Positions 21,997 through 32,289 of a DNA stretch of 64,000 bases are shown piece after piece. Origin of the DNA: Eukaryota sp. TZLM1-RC (lineage: Eukaryota > Metamonada: BaSk clade); NCBI GenBank assembly GCA_040285825.1, contig JAUPSS010000004.1, positions 2,088,550 to 2,152,549 on the forward strand, written 5' to 3'. The position numbers and the translations under genes were made by a program. How positions within the stretch are numbered: position 1 is the first letter of the stretch; every line of letters starts with the position of its first letter. The notes under the pieces were generated by a model, which ran no database searches, was not told the DNA's origin, and saw nothing but the letters and a program-made list of their open reading frames with translations.

Positions 21997-22507
21997 GTGG
22001 TTATTACGGATATTCCTTGTTGCACTTTGGCGCTTCTCTTTTTGTAAAAATAAAATTGTATTATCTAATCTTTTAGTTCTTTTAATATATCAATATATGA
22101 ATATATGAATGGTTATGAAAGTAAGACACAAAGGCTGTAGCTTTTGATCCACTGATAGGCACATCTCAACTTTGCTATGATTATCATCAGTTCACTACAC
22201 TAACTCAATTATCAGCATCCAAATAATAAATCTAAACTGCATCAATTATGGTGGTTCTTTTTTTTGTTTTATTTTTAATTTTTATTATTATGGTGGTTCT
22301 TGTTGTTCCAATAGAAACAATTGTTGATTTTCGCCGCCAAAACTGGAACAATTGTGATAATAAAATTACAAAACCTCAACTTAAACCACTTCCACGTTTT
22401 TAAATTGATTTAAAGTTATCCATAGATAAACTCACCTGATTCACACTTCTGGAAAAATTATTTTATGCAACCTATATGTGAAAAATAATAATTTAATTTA
22501 AAATTAT

Positions 22508-22896
22508 ATATTTATTGAGCATACACACTTAATTCAATTAATTCATAACTAATGGGACGACTATCATTGAACCAAGATTTCCTGTACAAAATCTGGATCT
22601 GCTTGCTGTCTAGCTAAAGCTTCTCTTACTCGATTGAAAAACCGAGGTAATCTGTTAATAATGGCAAATTGAATTTTGAGAACGCCATAAAAAAATATCA
22701 AATTTTTTTATTGTTTTTTCTTGAACCATTTTTTGGAAGTCATTCAAAAAGGTTTCTGCTTCATCTGATAAACTGCCATTTGTTGAAAATGGGAAGGCAA
22801 TAAAAACTAGTTGTGTATTTCTATCAACAGTAGCCTCTTCACTATCTATATCATATTTTCTATGTTTTTCTTTTGCTTTGAAATCAAGAGCACTCA
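22508..22896 (-). mobile_element. Retroelement 3' fragment truncated by the helicase unit
   Basis: Begins with the usual 3' end (TTGAGCATACACACTTAATTC) and the segment coding the protein's C-terminus up to the phrase corresponding to LNPxSALDFKAKEKHRKYD. At 22896 the element stops abruptly and the upstream flank of the helicase gene begins; in the second copy (29611 on) it continues for 1.7 kb more. The fragment is thus cut by the duplication junction and not by normal 5' truncation. Confidence 0.85.
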
Positions 22897-22995
22897 TTTT
22901 GTTGGAAATCTAAAAGGAAAAACCAATTTCCAAGAACTCAATTCCTCTTGATTAGCACAAAGCACGCTTTTATCTTAAAAACATAATCCATTGCC

Positions 22996-25071
22996 ATGGA
23001 AATTCTCAAATATCTTGTCATAGAGCCTAGAGCTTACCAACTAGAAATGTTTGGTAGATCTTTACAATATCAAAACTCAATCATCACCATGAAAACTGGA
23101 ACAGGTAAAACTCTCTGTGCTTTTCTCCGAATGATTGCAGCTAAGGTGGAGACAGGTAAACCAGCCTTACTCTTGGCTCCCACCAGGGCATTAGTCGAAC
23201 AACATAGAAAATCTTGGCAGACTGAAACACGAGGTCTTGTCAATTGTGGCATTTTTATGGGAGAGTCCACTCCTCCAGGCAGTTTATCGGATTTCTCAGC
23301 TTTTGATGCCATTTTTGCTACTCCTGGATGGGTGACTGACCGATTATTAAACGTTGGTCTTTCTTTTCCATTACTATCAGAGCAAATTTCCCTTTTAGTT
23401 CTCGATGAAGTCCACCACACAAGGGGAAACACTCCGTCCTCCAGGCTGTGTCAGTGCTGGGACGACAATGGTCGACCACTGCCCCTTCTTGGACTTTCTG
23501 CTTCTCCCATCGAACCGTCTTCATTAGCGAGAATTGACTATGATTTGGCACATTTTTTGTATTCTCTTGGTGCAATCATTTTACAACCTGATGAACACAA
23601 CGAGCAATATCAAAAGTTCATAGCTGGGACTGAGGTAGATACTCGTCTTATTACCCCTGAAGTTCTCCCATATCCTTGCATTATGTCACTGATTGATCAA
23701 GCTATTGAGGATCTAAGGATGGTTATCAAATTAAATTCTGGTTACATTCCCCAGTATATAGTGGGTGTTATGAATCATCATCAGTTTGACTTGTCCAATG
23801 AGTTTGTTGATAAGTTCAACCAAGTAATTGAGTTGGTTACAACTCTTCGAGAATTTGCCCTATCAGCAGCCCTGGATCCTACTGAGCAAAACTTACATAA
23901 GGTGAAAGAGTATTCTAAAATGTTTAGATCAGCACTTGATGAGAGCTTTGGTGAGGGGCGCCATGAGTTCCAAGTAGATGATTCCCTTTCTGACTATGAA
24001 AAGTCATGTCAAGATACTAAAAGGAGGCAGTTTCTAGATATTTATGGCATTTGCGGACCTGTGTTTGCTGGGTTATCATCTCTTACGTTTTCGCTATCAA
24101 CTGATCTTCGTCCTCAGGAAGTTGATGTTCTCTGCCTGCCGGAAATTACTCGCATTGTCAGGCATGAGTGGAGTTCCTTCGATCACAACAAATCTTTTTT
24201 CACTGTCCTTATCATCTCTGAGACAAGAGCAGGGGCGAGGGCTCTGACCCTTGCCATGAACAAGCATCCAGATCTCTCCTTTATCAAGTGTGATTTCGTT
24301 GTTGGAAGGGAGAGGTCAACTGATGTTACTGTCGAGTCTAATGCCACATTTAAGATTAATAAACTTCGACGTGGAGAAATCAACTGCCTTATAGGCACTC
24401 GTGTTGTGCAGGAAGGCATTGATATTCCTGCATGCCATTTAGTGATCTCCACGAACTTAGATTCTTCCGGAACGGCTTTGATACAATCCTCGGGTCGTGT
24501 TAGAGCTGAAAATGGAAAGTTTGTGGGGCTTGTTGTTGCTAGAGATCAAGTTGCCCATGCTGAAAGGGCAGCTGCTCGAGCAATTGGTATAGAGGAAGCT
24601 GCCAGAACTGCATCCCAGAATCCCGAACTTGTGCTCAACCGCAACGCTCTTCTGGCTTCAGTCAACCACGCCAAAGTATTCTCCAACGCCGGCCTCCCAG
24701 TACCCACTTCCACCAAGCCAAAGCTGGTGGATCCGTCCACTGGACTGGCCGTCCAAAAGTACAGACAGTTCAAAGTATCTGCCACTGCTGAACAACCCAT
24801 TAAGAACCCAATTGCAAAGCTTTATGAACTTGTGCAGGCAACTCCTCAATTTAAGTCTTTGGACTTTGAATACACTGATACTGACCCTACTGGAATTACC
24901 TCGCCCCAAGAACGTTTTGTAGCCACTGTTGTACTGACCACATGCGAGGGGGCGCAAATTCCACGTGAGAATGGTGTAGGTAGAACAAAGAAGCAGGCAA
25001 AAACCAACGCCGCAGCTGCTTTTTTGGAAACTCTTCAGTTAAACTCTTTTAGTAATTTAAATTTTCGATAG
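22996..25071 (+). CDS. RIG-I/Dicer-clade helicase with C-terminal dsRNA-binding domain, copy A
   Basis: 691 codons; the ATG at 22996 sits in a good context (CCATGG). Superfamily 2 motifs in order: PRAYQLEMF Q-like (11-19), Walker A TGTGKT (34-39), LAPTRALVEQH (60-70), LDEVHH (136-141), LGLSASP (165-171), GTRVVQEGIDIPACHLVIS (~465) and QSSGRVRA (~495). The DE-V-HH box, the Q-G-R-R motif and the long helical insert between the two RecA lobes are those of the Dicer/RIG-I/FANCM group. Residues 603-682 form a dsRNA-binding fold ending ENGVGRTKKQAKTNAAAAFL, where the K-K-x-A-K helix contacts RNA. No PAZ, RNase III or CARD region is present. A likely role is dsRNA recognition or remodelling in RNA interference or antiviral defence; the role is inferred from the family. 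It has no intron. Confidence 0.9.
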   Translation: MEILKYLVIEPRAYQLEMFGRSLQYQNSIITMKTGTGKTLCAFLRMIAAKVETGKPALLLAPTRALVEQHRKSWQTETRGLVNCGIFMGESTPPGSLSDFSAFDAIFATPGWVTDRLLNVGLSFPLLSEQISLLVLDEVHHTRGNTPSSRLCQCWDDNGRPLPLLGLSASPIEPSSLARIDYDLAHFLYSLGAIILQPDEHNEQYQKFIAGTEVDTRLITPEVLPYPCIMSLIDQAIEDLRMVIKLNSGYIPQYIVGVMNHHQFDLSNEFVDKFNQVIELVTTLREFALSAALDPTEQNLHKVKEYSKMFRSALDESFGEGRHEFQVDDSLSDYEKSCQDTKRRQFLDIYGICGPVFAGLSSLTFSLSTDLRPQEVDVLCLPEITRIVRHEWSSFDHNKSFFTVLIISETRAGARALTLAMNKHPDLSFIKCDFVVGRERSTDVTVESNATFKINKLRRGEINCLIGTRVVQEGIDIPACHLVISTNLDSSGTALIQSSGRVRAENGKFVGLVVARDQVAHAERAAARAIGIEEAARTASQNPELVLNRNALLASVNHAKVFSNAGLPVPTSTKPKLVDPSTGLAVQKYRQFKVSATAEQPIKNPIAKLYELVQATPQFKSLDFEYTDTDPTGITSPQERFVATVVLTTCEGAQIPRENGVGRTKKQAKTNAAAAFLETLQLNSFSNLNFR

Positions 25072-25734
25072 CCTTTAGGATCATCAATTGCTTTTTTGTA
25101 TTTCTTTGTTAGTTTTTGTTGGATAAGCCTTCAATGTGATAGTTCAATTCTATTCTCCTGTTAAAGTATTTTTCCTATATCAACCTTAAAATTTAATTAG
25201 ATTAAAAAAATACAAATTCAGAATCCATCAATACCAACTTTATGAAGTACAAGTATTATCGTCAATCACAATAATAATGCCAGTTGATTGATTAGTTCAA
25301 CACTTACACACAAATAACACTAACTCGTTGTTTCTTCCTGCTTTCCATCTGAGTTAAGGTTCGAAAGCACATGTGTGGTAAATATCACACTACACGTCAG
25401 GTTTATCTCAATTATCATTTTTAAAAACTACAGTCTTCTGCAACCAATGCTCCAAATTCACACATTTCAGGTACAAGTTGCTTTGATTGCTTTGATGTGT
25501 TGAATTTACCTAAGAGTTATTTGTTTTCAGTAATACTTTTTTTATTAATTCGGTTATTCTATATTTGTTTATTGGAATTCAATTAGTTGATGATTTCTAA
25601 ACCACTTAGCAGTCTTTTCTTGTGTGATACAACACACTTGTCAGTGTTGTAACGGGTATCATAAATCATGCACACACTTTCAACATATGCTCAACTAAAT
25701 TTCGTTTCCGAAAATTACCTTGTATTGATTGGTG
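25072..25734. other. 3' flank of helicase A, no gene
   Basis: Non-coding, near-identical to 42075-42738. It carries a short phrase, AAGGTTCGAAAGCACATGTG with ATCACAC and CACGTCA nearby (25355-25402), which recurs at 42360-42403 and, diverged, at 42906-42970. No RNA gene was recognised. Confidence 0.6.
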
Positions 25735-28700
25735 TGGAAAACAGCTAATATTGATGTTGTAGTTACCGAAAATGTGGAAATTTTCAAAACAACTGAAACT
25801 TCTGGATGTCAATTACTGGCGAGCTCTCAGCCAATTACCATTATAAGTACTGCTGCTCCCCAAGAGCCTGAAATTGTGGAAATTGACAATTTTGGTGAAG
25901 ACTATGCTCACTCTAATGATTTACAATTGTTGTACAAGAGATGGACTCGTGTCTTTTTAGCTGCCATTAAGCACGGAATTACTCATTTAGTGATTTGCCC
26001 TCTTGGTTGTGGAGCATTTAGAAACCCTATTCCTGGTGCAATGACTGTCTTATCATTTGCACTATCCATTTTTCACAAGTTTTTTGCTTCAATTACACTC
26101 AGTGCTTCTGAAGAGCTTTTGTCTAGTTGTGCATCATTATCCAGTATTAAATCTCTCAATGAATCCCGCCTGCTCAAACTGCCTTGTAGAGATCTTCCTA
26201 GCGAGTGTACTTCCAATAGTGATCCCACTCACCGTGAACAGTTTCTTCACCGTACACCTTGCCCTAACGGTAACTCGTGTTTAATGAAAAAATCACTCAC
26301 ACATTCGTTATTGAACAAACATCCTGAAAGATGGAGGTTTAATAATTGTGAATTGCATGGTAAAAATTCTGTACATGACTCTATGTGCCGCGGAGATTCG
26401 TTCTCCCGTCCTTCTCTCTGTCCACAAGGAATGGGTTGTTCAAACAGGGCTAGTTGTCTCTATTCTCATGAAAGGATTCAATGTCCCAACCCAAACTGTG
26501 TTGATTTAACTAGTGATCACCTGAACTCATTCAACCATTCACCCTTGGCTGAGGATCCATTTGTTTACGTCGAAAGCAGAGGTGTGGAGAGGTTTGTCTG
26601 TCCACACGGTAGGTCATGTAACAGTAACGAACCCCAACATACTGAAAAGTTCATCCACATTGTTCGTCCAGAATGTCTTGGATGTGCATCCTCAGATGAG
26701 GTTCATCTTTCATTGTACCACCACGTTGGTGTAAAAGACCTTCGTCCTTTGTGTCCTAATGGCGCTGCTTGTAAAGATCAGCGACAACGAGATTTGGACC
26801 ACATTCGTAAGTTCAGTCATCCTACAAGTAAAGCTTTTGATGTTGTTGGAAACTTGATACCACCAACAAGGGGTCCAAAAGATAAAATTGACTTCTCGTT
26901 CAATGTGGACTGGTTAGCCAGTTACTGCTGTCCTCCAAACCAACCAACCCCACCTAATATTGCTTCTATTGCTCACTTCATTCTTGGATTAAAACCAGTT
27001 CATAGAATAAAGGTGGAACCTTTTCTTTCTTGCCTTGTTCATGGGAACTTCTATTCTCTTGAATTCATGAAGTCACAACTTTCTCATTCAGAAAATGTTC
27101 AATCTATTGCCAAAAATCATTTTAAGCTGCATAAGTACAGTAATCGTGCAGCAGTGGCGGATTATGTAGCTCTGGCAGCAAAGAATAAGTTTCTTGGTTT
27201 GAGAAATTTTTCATTCGATTACGGTGCTCAACAGGAAGCAAAGAGATTATTAATGATGAATGATACCACTGAGCTTGATGAATTGGCTGATTCTATTGCC
27301 GAAGCTGCCAATGAACTCAACAATTTGGCTAATAAGAAGAATCCTGACAACAAGATTGGAATTGGTTACAACAAGGATAAAGAGCTTGGCACCGATAAAA
27401 CTGTATTTACCAATCTTGGACCAAATACGTACAAGACATACGGTCCCATTGCCATTTTCTTCACGGAAGAACTCACCAAGCACCCTGCCTCATTTTTACA
27501 CCTCACCGCCGCGACTTATCATTACAGTCAGCCTGGATTAAAGTATCGAAGTCATGTCCCCGTCCCTGGAGAAGCCCACACCCCAGAACGTATTGATTTT
27601 TACTACAAGTTGGTACAAAATCTCGGTTGTTTAAAGGCCGCAGAAACGCTTGCTTGGGATTTGGCTAAGATGGTGGTTGAGTATCGTGAACAATGTCAGA
27701 GAAGACGTTCGCCAAGATTTGTAACTGATGTTACAATTAAAGATTGTCTCACTATGATGTTCCAGCTGAATAGTCACAATTCTTTTTGAATGTCATCTCC
27801 TTCATTGATCCCGCTTTCACATGTACGCCACATATTAATGCCTCAAGCCACCTTTGATTCGTTACCCTTAAATGTTCAACAACAGCTATCAGAGATGGGA
27901 GAATCTGGTGATGACTTTCTAAAGGTTACTATGGGAGATGAAACCTCAGAAGAATATAAACATGAAATGGAGCAACTTTCAACTACCACTGTTGATCATG
28001 CTCAAGTTGCCTCTTTCCAAGGGTATAGCTTTGTTATGACCTCATTGCAATTTTTCAGCATTCCCGAGTCCATTAGAGCCCCAGAACCCATTCGTCTTGC
28101 ATTCAGTGTTATGGGTTCTTCAAACTTCGAAGTGCTGGTTGTGATTGAAGGGTATTCAACTTTGCGTTTTGCCTTTCAACAAGGTTCAGTTTTCCTTTAT
28201 AAGAACCGAGATAATCTTCTTTGTAGGCAAAGATTGTATTTCCCTTCAAGATTGGCTCAATTGTACCTGCGCTTTGCTCTTTCTGTTGACCGTACAACTG
28301 GTGATATATTGCTTCAACGAATTGGCCAGGAATGCAGCTTCAAGTTTGATCCTTTGCAGTTTACGTTAGCTGAACTCATCACTTCCACCAATCCTTGTTA
28401 TATTGGATTCAAATTGGACGGTGATGGTTATGTTTCGTTTAAGAATGTTTTGCTTAAAGCATCTCAAAAGATTGTTTCACCAGCATCAGATAGTGCTGCT
28501 GAACTTACACTTAATCATGTGAAATCCAATTTTTCAAATTTTAACCCAGTATTCTGTAATGAAAGTGATTCACTTGCTAAAAGGGAACAATTACCGCCAA
28601 TATCACCATTGACAATTGGCTCTGACAGAATGGTTGCTGACTCCCTTAGTACAAATGATGCAGAAGCTCCCCCTACTGTACGCATTCCTCTTTGTCCCCA

Positions 28701-29082
28701 TCCCTGGACTTGTGCGTATTACTATGATGGTGCAAGGGCAAAGACTGCTGAGGGAGTACAGCATCAGTCCAAATATCGTCATATCTGTCGTTTCGGATAT
28801 TCATGTAGAAACAAAAACGATACAAACCACACAGTCCATTTTCTTCATATTAAACGTGAAAAATGCTCAAAAGGGGAAAATTGTAGAAAAATTGCTGATC
28901 CTGTTCATCGCTTCAGTTTTACTCATCAGAATCTCCATCTTATTCCATACAAGTGCAGGATTGGTAGCCAATGTCCTGACCTAAATTCTGGATGCTCAAA
29001 AAGGTATGGTCATTGGGAAGTTGATAATGATCCCATTGATGTCGGTATACCCTCATTGGAAATGGATAATCACAGTACTTGA
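25735..29082 (+). pseudogene. 5'-truncated second copy of the PARG-PBZ gene
   Basis: Starts in mid PARG domain (KTANIDVVVTENVEIF) directly at the duplication junction, without ATG, kinase or catalytic G-G-G/Q-E-E part, so it cannot have glycohydrolase activity. It keeps TGG where copy 1 has TAG (26.33 kb), so the finger array is read through. At 27780 an extra T in a T-run creates TGA after HNSF; one C missing 13 bases later restores the frame at SPSLIPLSH. A second change makes TGA at 29080, 14 codons before copy 1's stop. The fingers (CPHGRSC, CRFGYSC, CSKGENC and so on) are otherwise intact. Unless a promoter and ATG were captured from the helicase flank, it is a pseudogene. Confidence 0.85.
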
Positions 29083-29994
29083 CGAGTTTCAGCTAAAATT
29101 GCGCCCTTTTTTGGTTTTAACTGAGTGGTTATTACGGATATTCCTTGTTGCACTTTGGCGCTTCTCTTTTTGTAAAAATAAAATTGTATTATCTAATCTT
29201 TTAGTCCTTTTAACATCAATATATGAATATATGAATGGTTATGAAAGTAAGACACAAAGGCTGTAGCTTTTGATCCACTGATAGGCACATCTCAACTTTG
29301 CTATGATTATCATCAGTTCAGTACACTAACTCAATTATCAGCATCCAAATAATAAATCGTAATTGTCCAATTATGGTGGTTCTTTTTTTTGTTTTATTTT
29401 CGAAGTTTTTCCAATAGAAACAATTGTTGATTTTCGCTGCAAAAACTAAAACAATTGTGATAATTGAATTACAAAACCTTGACTTAACCATTTCCACGTT
29501 TTTAAATTGATTTAAAGTTATCCATAAATAAACTCACCTGATTCACACTTCTGGAAAAATTATTTTATGCAACCTAAAGGTGAAAAATAATAATTTAATT
29601 TAAAATTATATATTTATTGAGCATGCACACTTAATTCAATTAATTCATAACTAATGGGACGACTATCATTGAACCATGATTTCCTCTACAAAATCTGGAT
29701 CTGCTTGCTGTCTAGCTAAAGCTTCTCTTACTCGATTGAAAAATCGAGGTAATCTATTAATAATGGCAAATTGAATCCGTGAACGCCATAAAGAATATCA
29801 AATCTTTTCATTGTTTTTTCTTGAACCATTTTTGGAAGCCATTCAAAAGAGTTTCTGCTTCATCTGATAAACTTCCATTTATCGAAAATGGGAAGGCAAT
29901 ACAAACTAGCTGTGTATTTCTGTCAACATTAGCCTCTTCACTATCTTTATCATATTTCTATGTTTTTCTTTTGCTTTGAAATCAAGAGCACTCA
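25735..29994 (+). repeat. Segmental duplication, copy 2 (partner of 18607-22896)
   Basis: Offset about 7.13 kb from copy 1. The left junction lies at TGG shared between the helicase flank and PARG; to the right, homology to copy 1 ends in the retroelement tail, which here continues. Confidence 0.9.
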
Positions 29995-31693
29995 CAGGAT
30001 TAAGTTTTCTTCTGTGAACCAAAGTATCATTTGCAACATTTCATGATACAAAGTCAACAGTAGCTTCAAAATTATCAATCCAATCACAGTATACATCACC
30101 TCTATCATCAGAACCAAAATTCTTCAGAGAAAGTGCTTCTTTCAGCAGAGGCTCTTTGATACACGATATTCTTGCATTTTGTGCTATATTCAAAACAGTG
30201 TCTCTGAAAGCATCATGTAATGAAGAACGATAAGTTATCAATTTAGAACAATTCAGAGCATTGCACAAAGTGAGTTGAGGTGAATTCGAACAAATACTTC
30301 TTTTTGATAATAATTGATTATTAGGGATATTCAAATATAATCTCATTTTTGTGACAAATGCTTCAATATTGGCACACAATCCAAATCTTCGTGGTACAAT
30401 GGTTACAAAAAGTGAAGAATCTAATGACTTATTTTCACAAACACCCTTTTCCTTTAACAATGAGTCAAAATCTTGATTTAAAACAGCTGGGCTGCATGTA
30501 TTATTCAGATCATTTTCATACATTTCAGTCAATCGTTTCTGTAATGTTTGAAGAGCGTATATTAAATTTAAAAAAATTTCCGGAATATTACCATTGAATG
30601 ATTGGGGAGGCATCGAATCCATTTTTTTACATCAATTTTCGAAATTTCTTCATTTAATGCAAAAACGGTGGAACTTTGCGTTGTCATCAATAAATCTTCC
30701 CAATCTGCAAATCTTTCGGCAAACTCAAAGATTGCATTTCTGCATCCACCAATAAAAGCACACGAAGTAAGAATAGGAGCCGTCGTCCAACCTAAACCGC
30801 CATAATGTGGACTAAGATAGGCATGATCTATGATTTGGAACATTTTAAATCCCAGTAATTGTGACAAAATTTATGCACGTAACTCATCAAACTTCTGAGC
30901 CAAAGGCCCAGTGACAAGAGGATTTGTAGATCGAAATATATGATTGAAGTTGGAGCTGAAACACAGTCTTATAATAGTAAATTTGACATGTTTCTGTTTA
31001 TCTAATGTCATCATTCGGTCAATTTCATCGGAAATTGAGTTCAGCTTTTCAAACATTTGTTTGGTAATTTCATCATTATTTCCTAAAAACGAACCCAATT
31101 GACGAATAGCATCAATTGAATATATTTTGGCTTGAATTTCAATACCATCAACTATTGTAGAAACTGGAAAATTCTATTACAAAACACATTTAAGTAATTT
31201 AAGTCGGAGACCAATTTTTGGTCAATAATTCTTTAAAACATACAGTTGCTTTTTTCACAATATTTAAATCAGCTATACGAACAACATCATCCATATATGC
31301 AATTATTTTCAGCGAAGGAAACATCTCTTGAATTTGTAATAAAATATGATGAATGGCCAAACAAAACAAAAGAGGTCCTAACAGATCTCCTTTCTTTACA
31401 CCACTTGATGAACTCAAAATGGAATCACCAAAGTGTAAATTAGAATTTGTGCTATATGTTGATTGGAAATACGGCATTAATTCCGGCATATATTGCAACA
31501 AAACACCATGAATACTGCAACGATTGAGTGAATTGAATGCATCACTAAAATCCAATGACATACAAACATTGGATTCATTTTGGCGAAATAATACATCTAA
31601 AGAAATAAATCGCTGAAGAAACTCCATCAGTGGTGTTAATTCCATATTGAAAGGGCAATAAAATCCTTCTTGCAAATTAAATTTTGAAAACAT
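29611..31693 (-). mobile_element. R2-type retroelement, 5'-truncated (array copy A)
   Basis: Minus-strand copy from the common 3' end to the middle of the reverse transcriptase. It keeps the catalytic AYMDDVV box (near 31.28 kb), motif A (SLDFSDAFNSLN) and motif B-like GVKKGDLLGP, in which the usual Q-G-D-P reads K-G-D-L. Frames break at the T-run near 30.62 kb, at a TAA near 30.87 kb and near 31.18 kb. The element-like sequence stops at 31693, where unrelated spacer follows. Inactive. Confidence 0.85.
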
Positions 31694-32289
31694 GATTTTT
31701 CATACAAATACAATTATATTTAGTGAGTGTTGTACCATTTTATTGTTGATCGCTCACAAGGTCGAATGTCTGAAGCAACTGGTGTCATGGAAGTAACCTC
31801 ATTCATCTGTTATGTTGAGCTGGTTTAACACGAATGACCTTTCATAACTAACAATATTTTGAACAGTCACGAAATAATAATACATTTAAGGGATATATCA
31901 CTGTTCGTGACACTATGCAACATAGATTCTGTTGAATAAACGTACATCTCAAAAATTTGAACCTTTTTTTCATCCCATCACCAATATTCCTTTCGAATGA
32001 TATTTTCCTACTGTGCGCACGGATTCATAGATTTATAAAAACACTTCAATCAATTTGACAAACGTGCTCGTTGTTTTATTCAAACTTAATTAAAGCAGAT
32101 AAAACCATATTCATTCAAGAAGAAAGAAAATGGTACCAATTTGTGACATCTCCAAAAGTCACAACAACATTTTGCAACCCAGTGAGCAAATGAACAGTTT
32201 TCAGATTGTTCCAACCAGATAATTTTTCCTGGAAGGCGAAAGAAACACAATATCATTTCAAAATTGGCGGACAAAATTGTGTATTTTTA
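31694..32289. other. Spacer of tandem array, unit 1; no gene
   Basis: Non-coding. A 62-codon minus-strand frame (32086-32274) occurs here and in unit 2, but has no recognisable motif and is identical only because the unit is duplicated. Confidence 0.6.

Larger units (their letters stand above)
18607..22896 (+). repeat. Segmental duplication, copy 1 (PARG-PBZ 3' part plus retroelement tail)
   Basis: Nearly identical to 25735-29994. The shared block starts inside the PARG domain at TGGAAAACAGC, includes all PBZ fingers and the 3' flank, and ends in the retroelement tail at AGAGCACTCA. Coding parts differ by scattered single bases. The flank between 22.23 and 22.34 kb differs by several indels, so the copies are not brand new. 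Confidence 0.9.
22895..25737 (+). repeat. Segmental duplication, helicase unit copy 1
   Basis: Matches 39900-42740 with few differences, from the CATTTTG-TGGAAATCT phrase upstream of the gene to GGTGTGG downstream. The right edge joins the PARG fragment at the shared three bases TGG (25735-25737). Only three amino-acid differences separate the two encoded helicases. Confidence 0.9.

Noticed and set aside
19204-27786. Reassigned stop codons (TAG or TGA read as sense)
   Set aside because: Intact genes in the window end with TAA, TAG and TGA in the expected places (for example protease TAG, cullin TAA), and the duplicate has TGG at the TAG site. Isolated mutations or errors explain it.
25729-27789. 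686-codon frame as a functional PARG
   Set aside because: It begins at the duplication junction without ATG and lacks the G-G-G and Q-E-E catalytic region.
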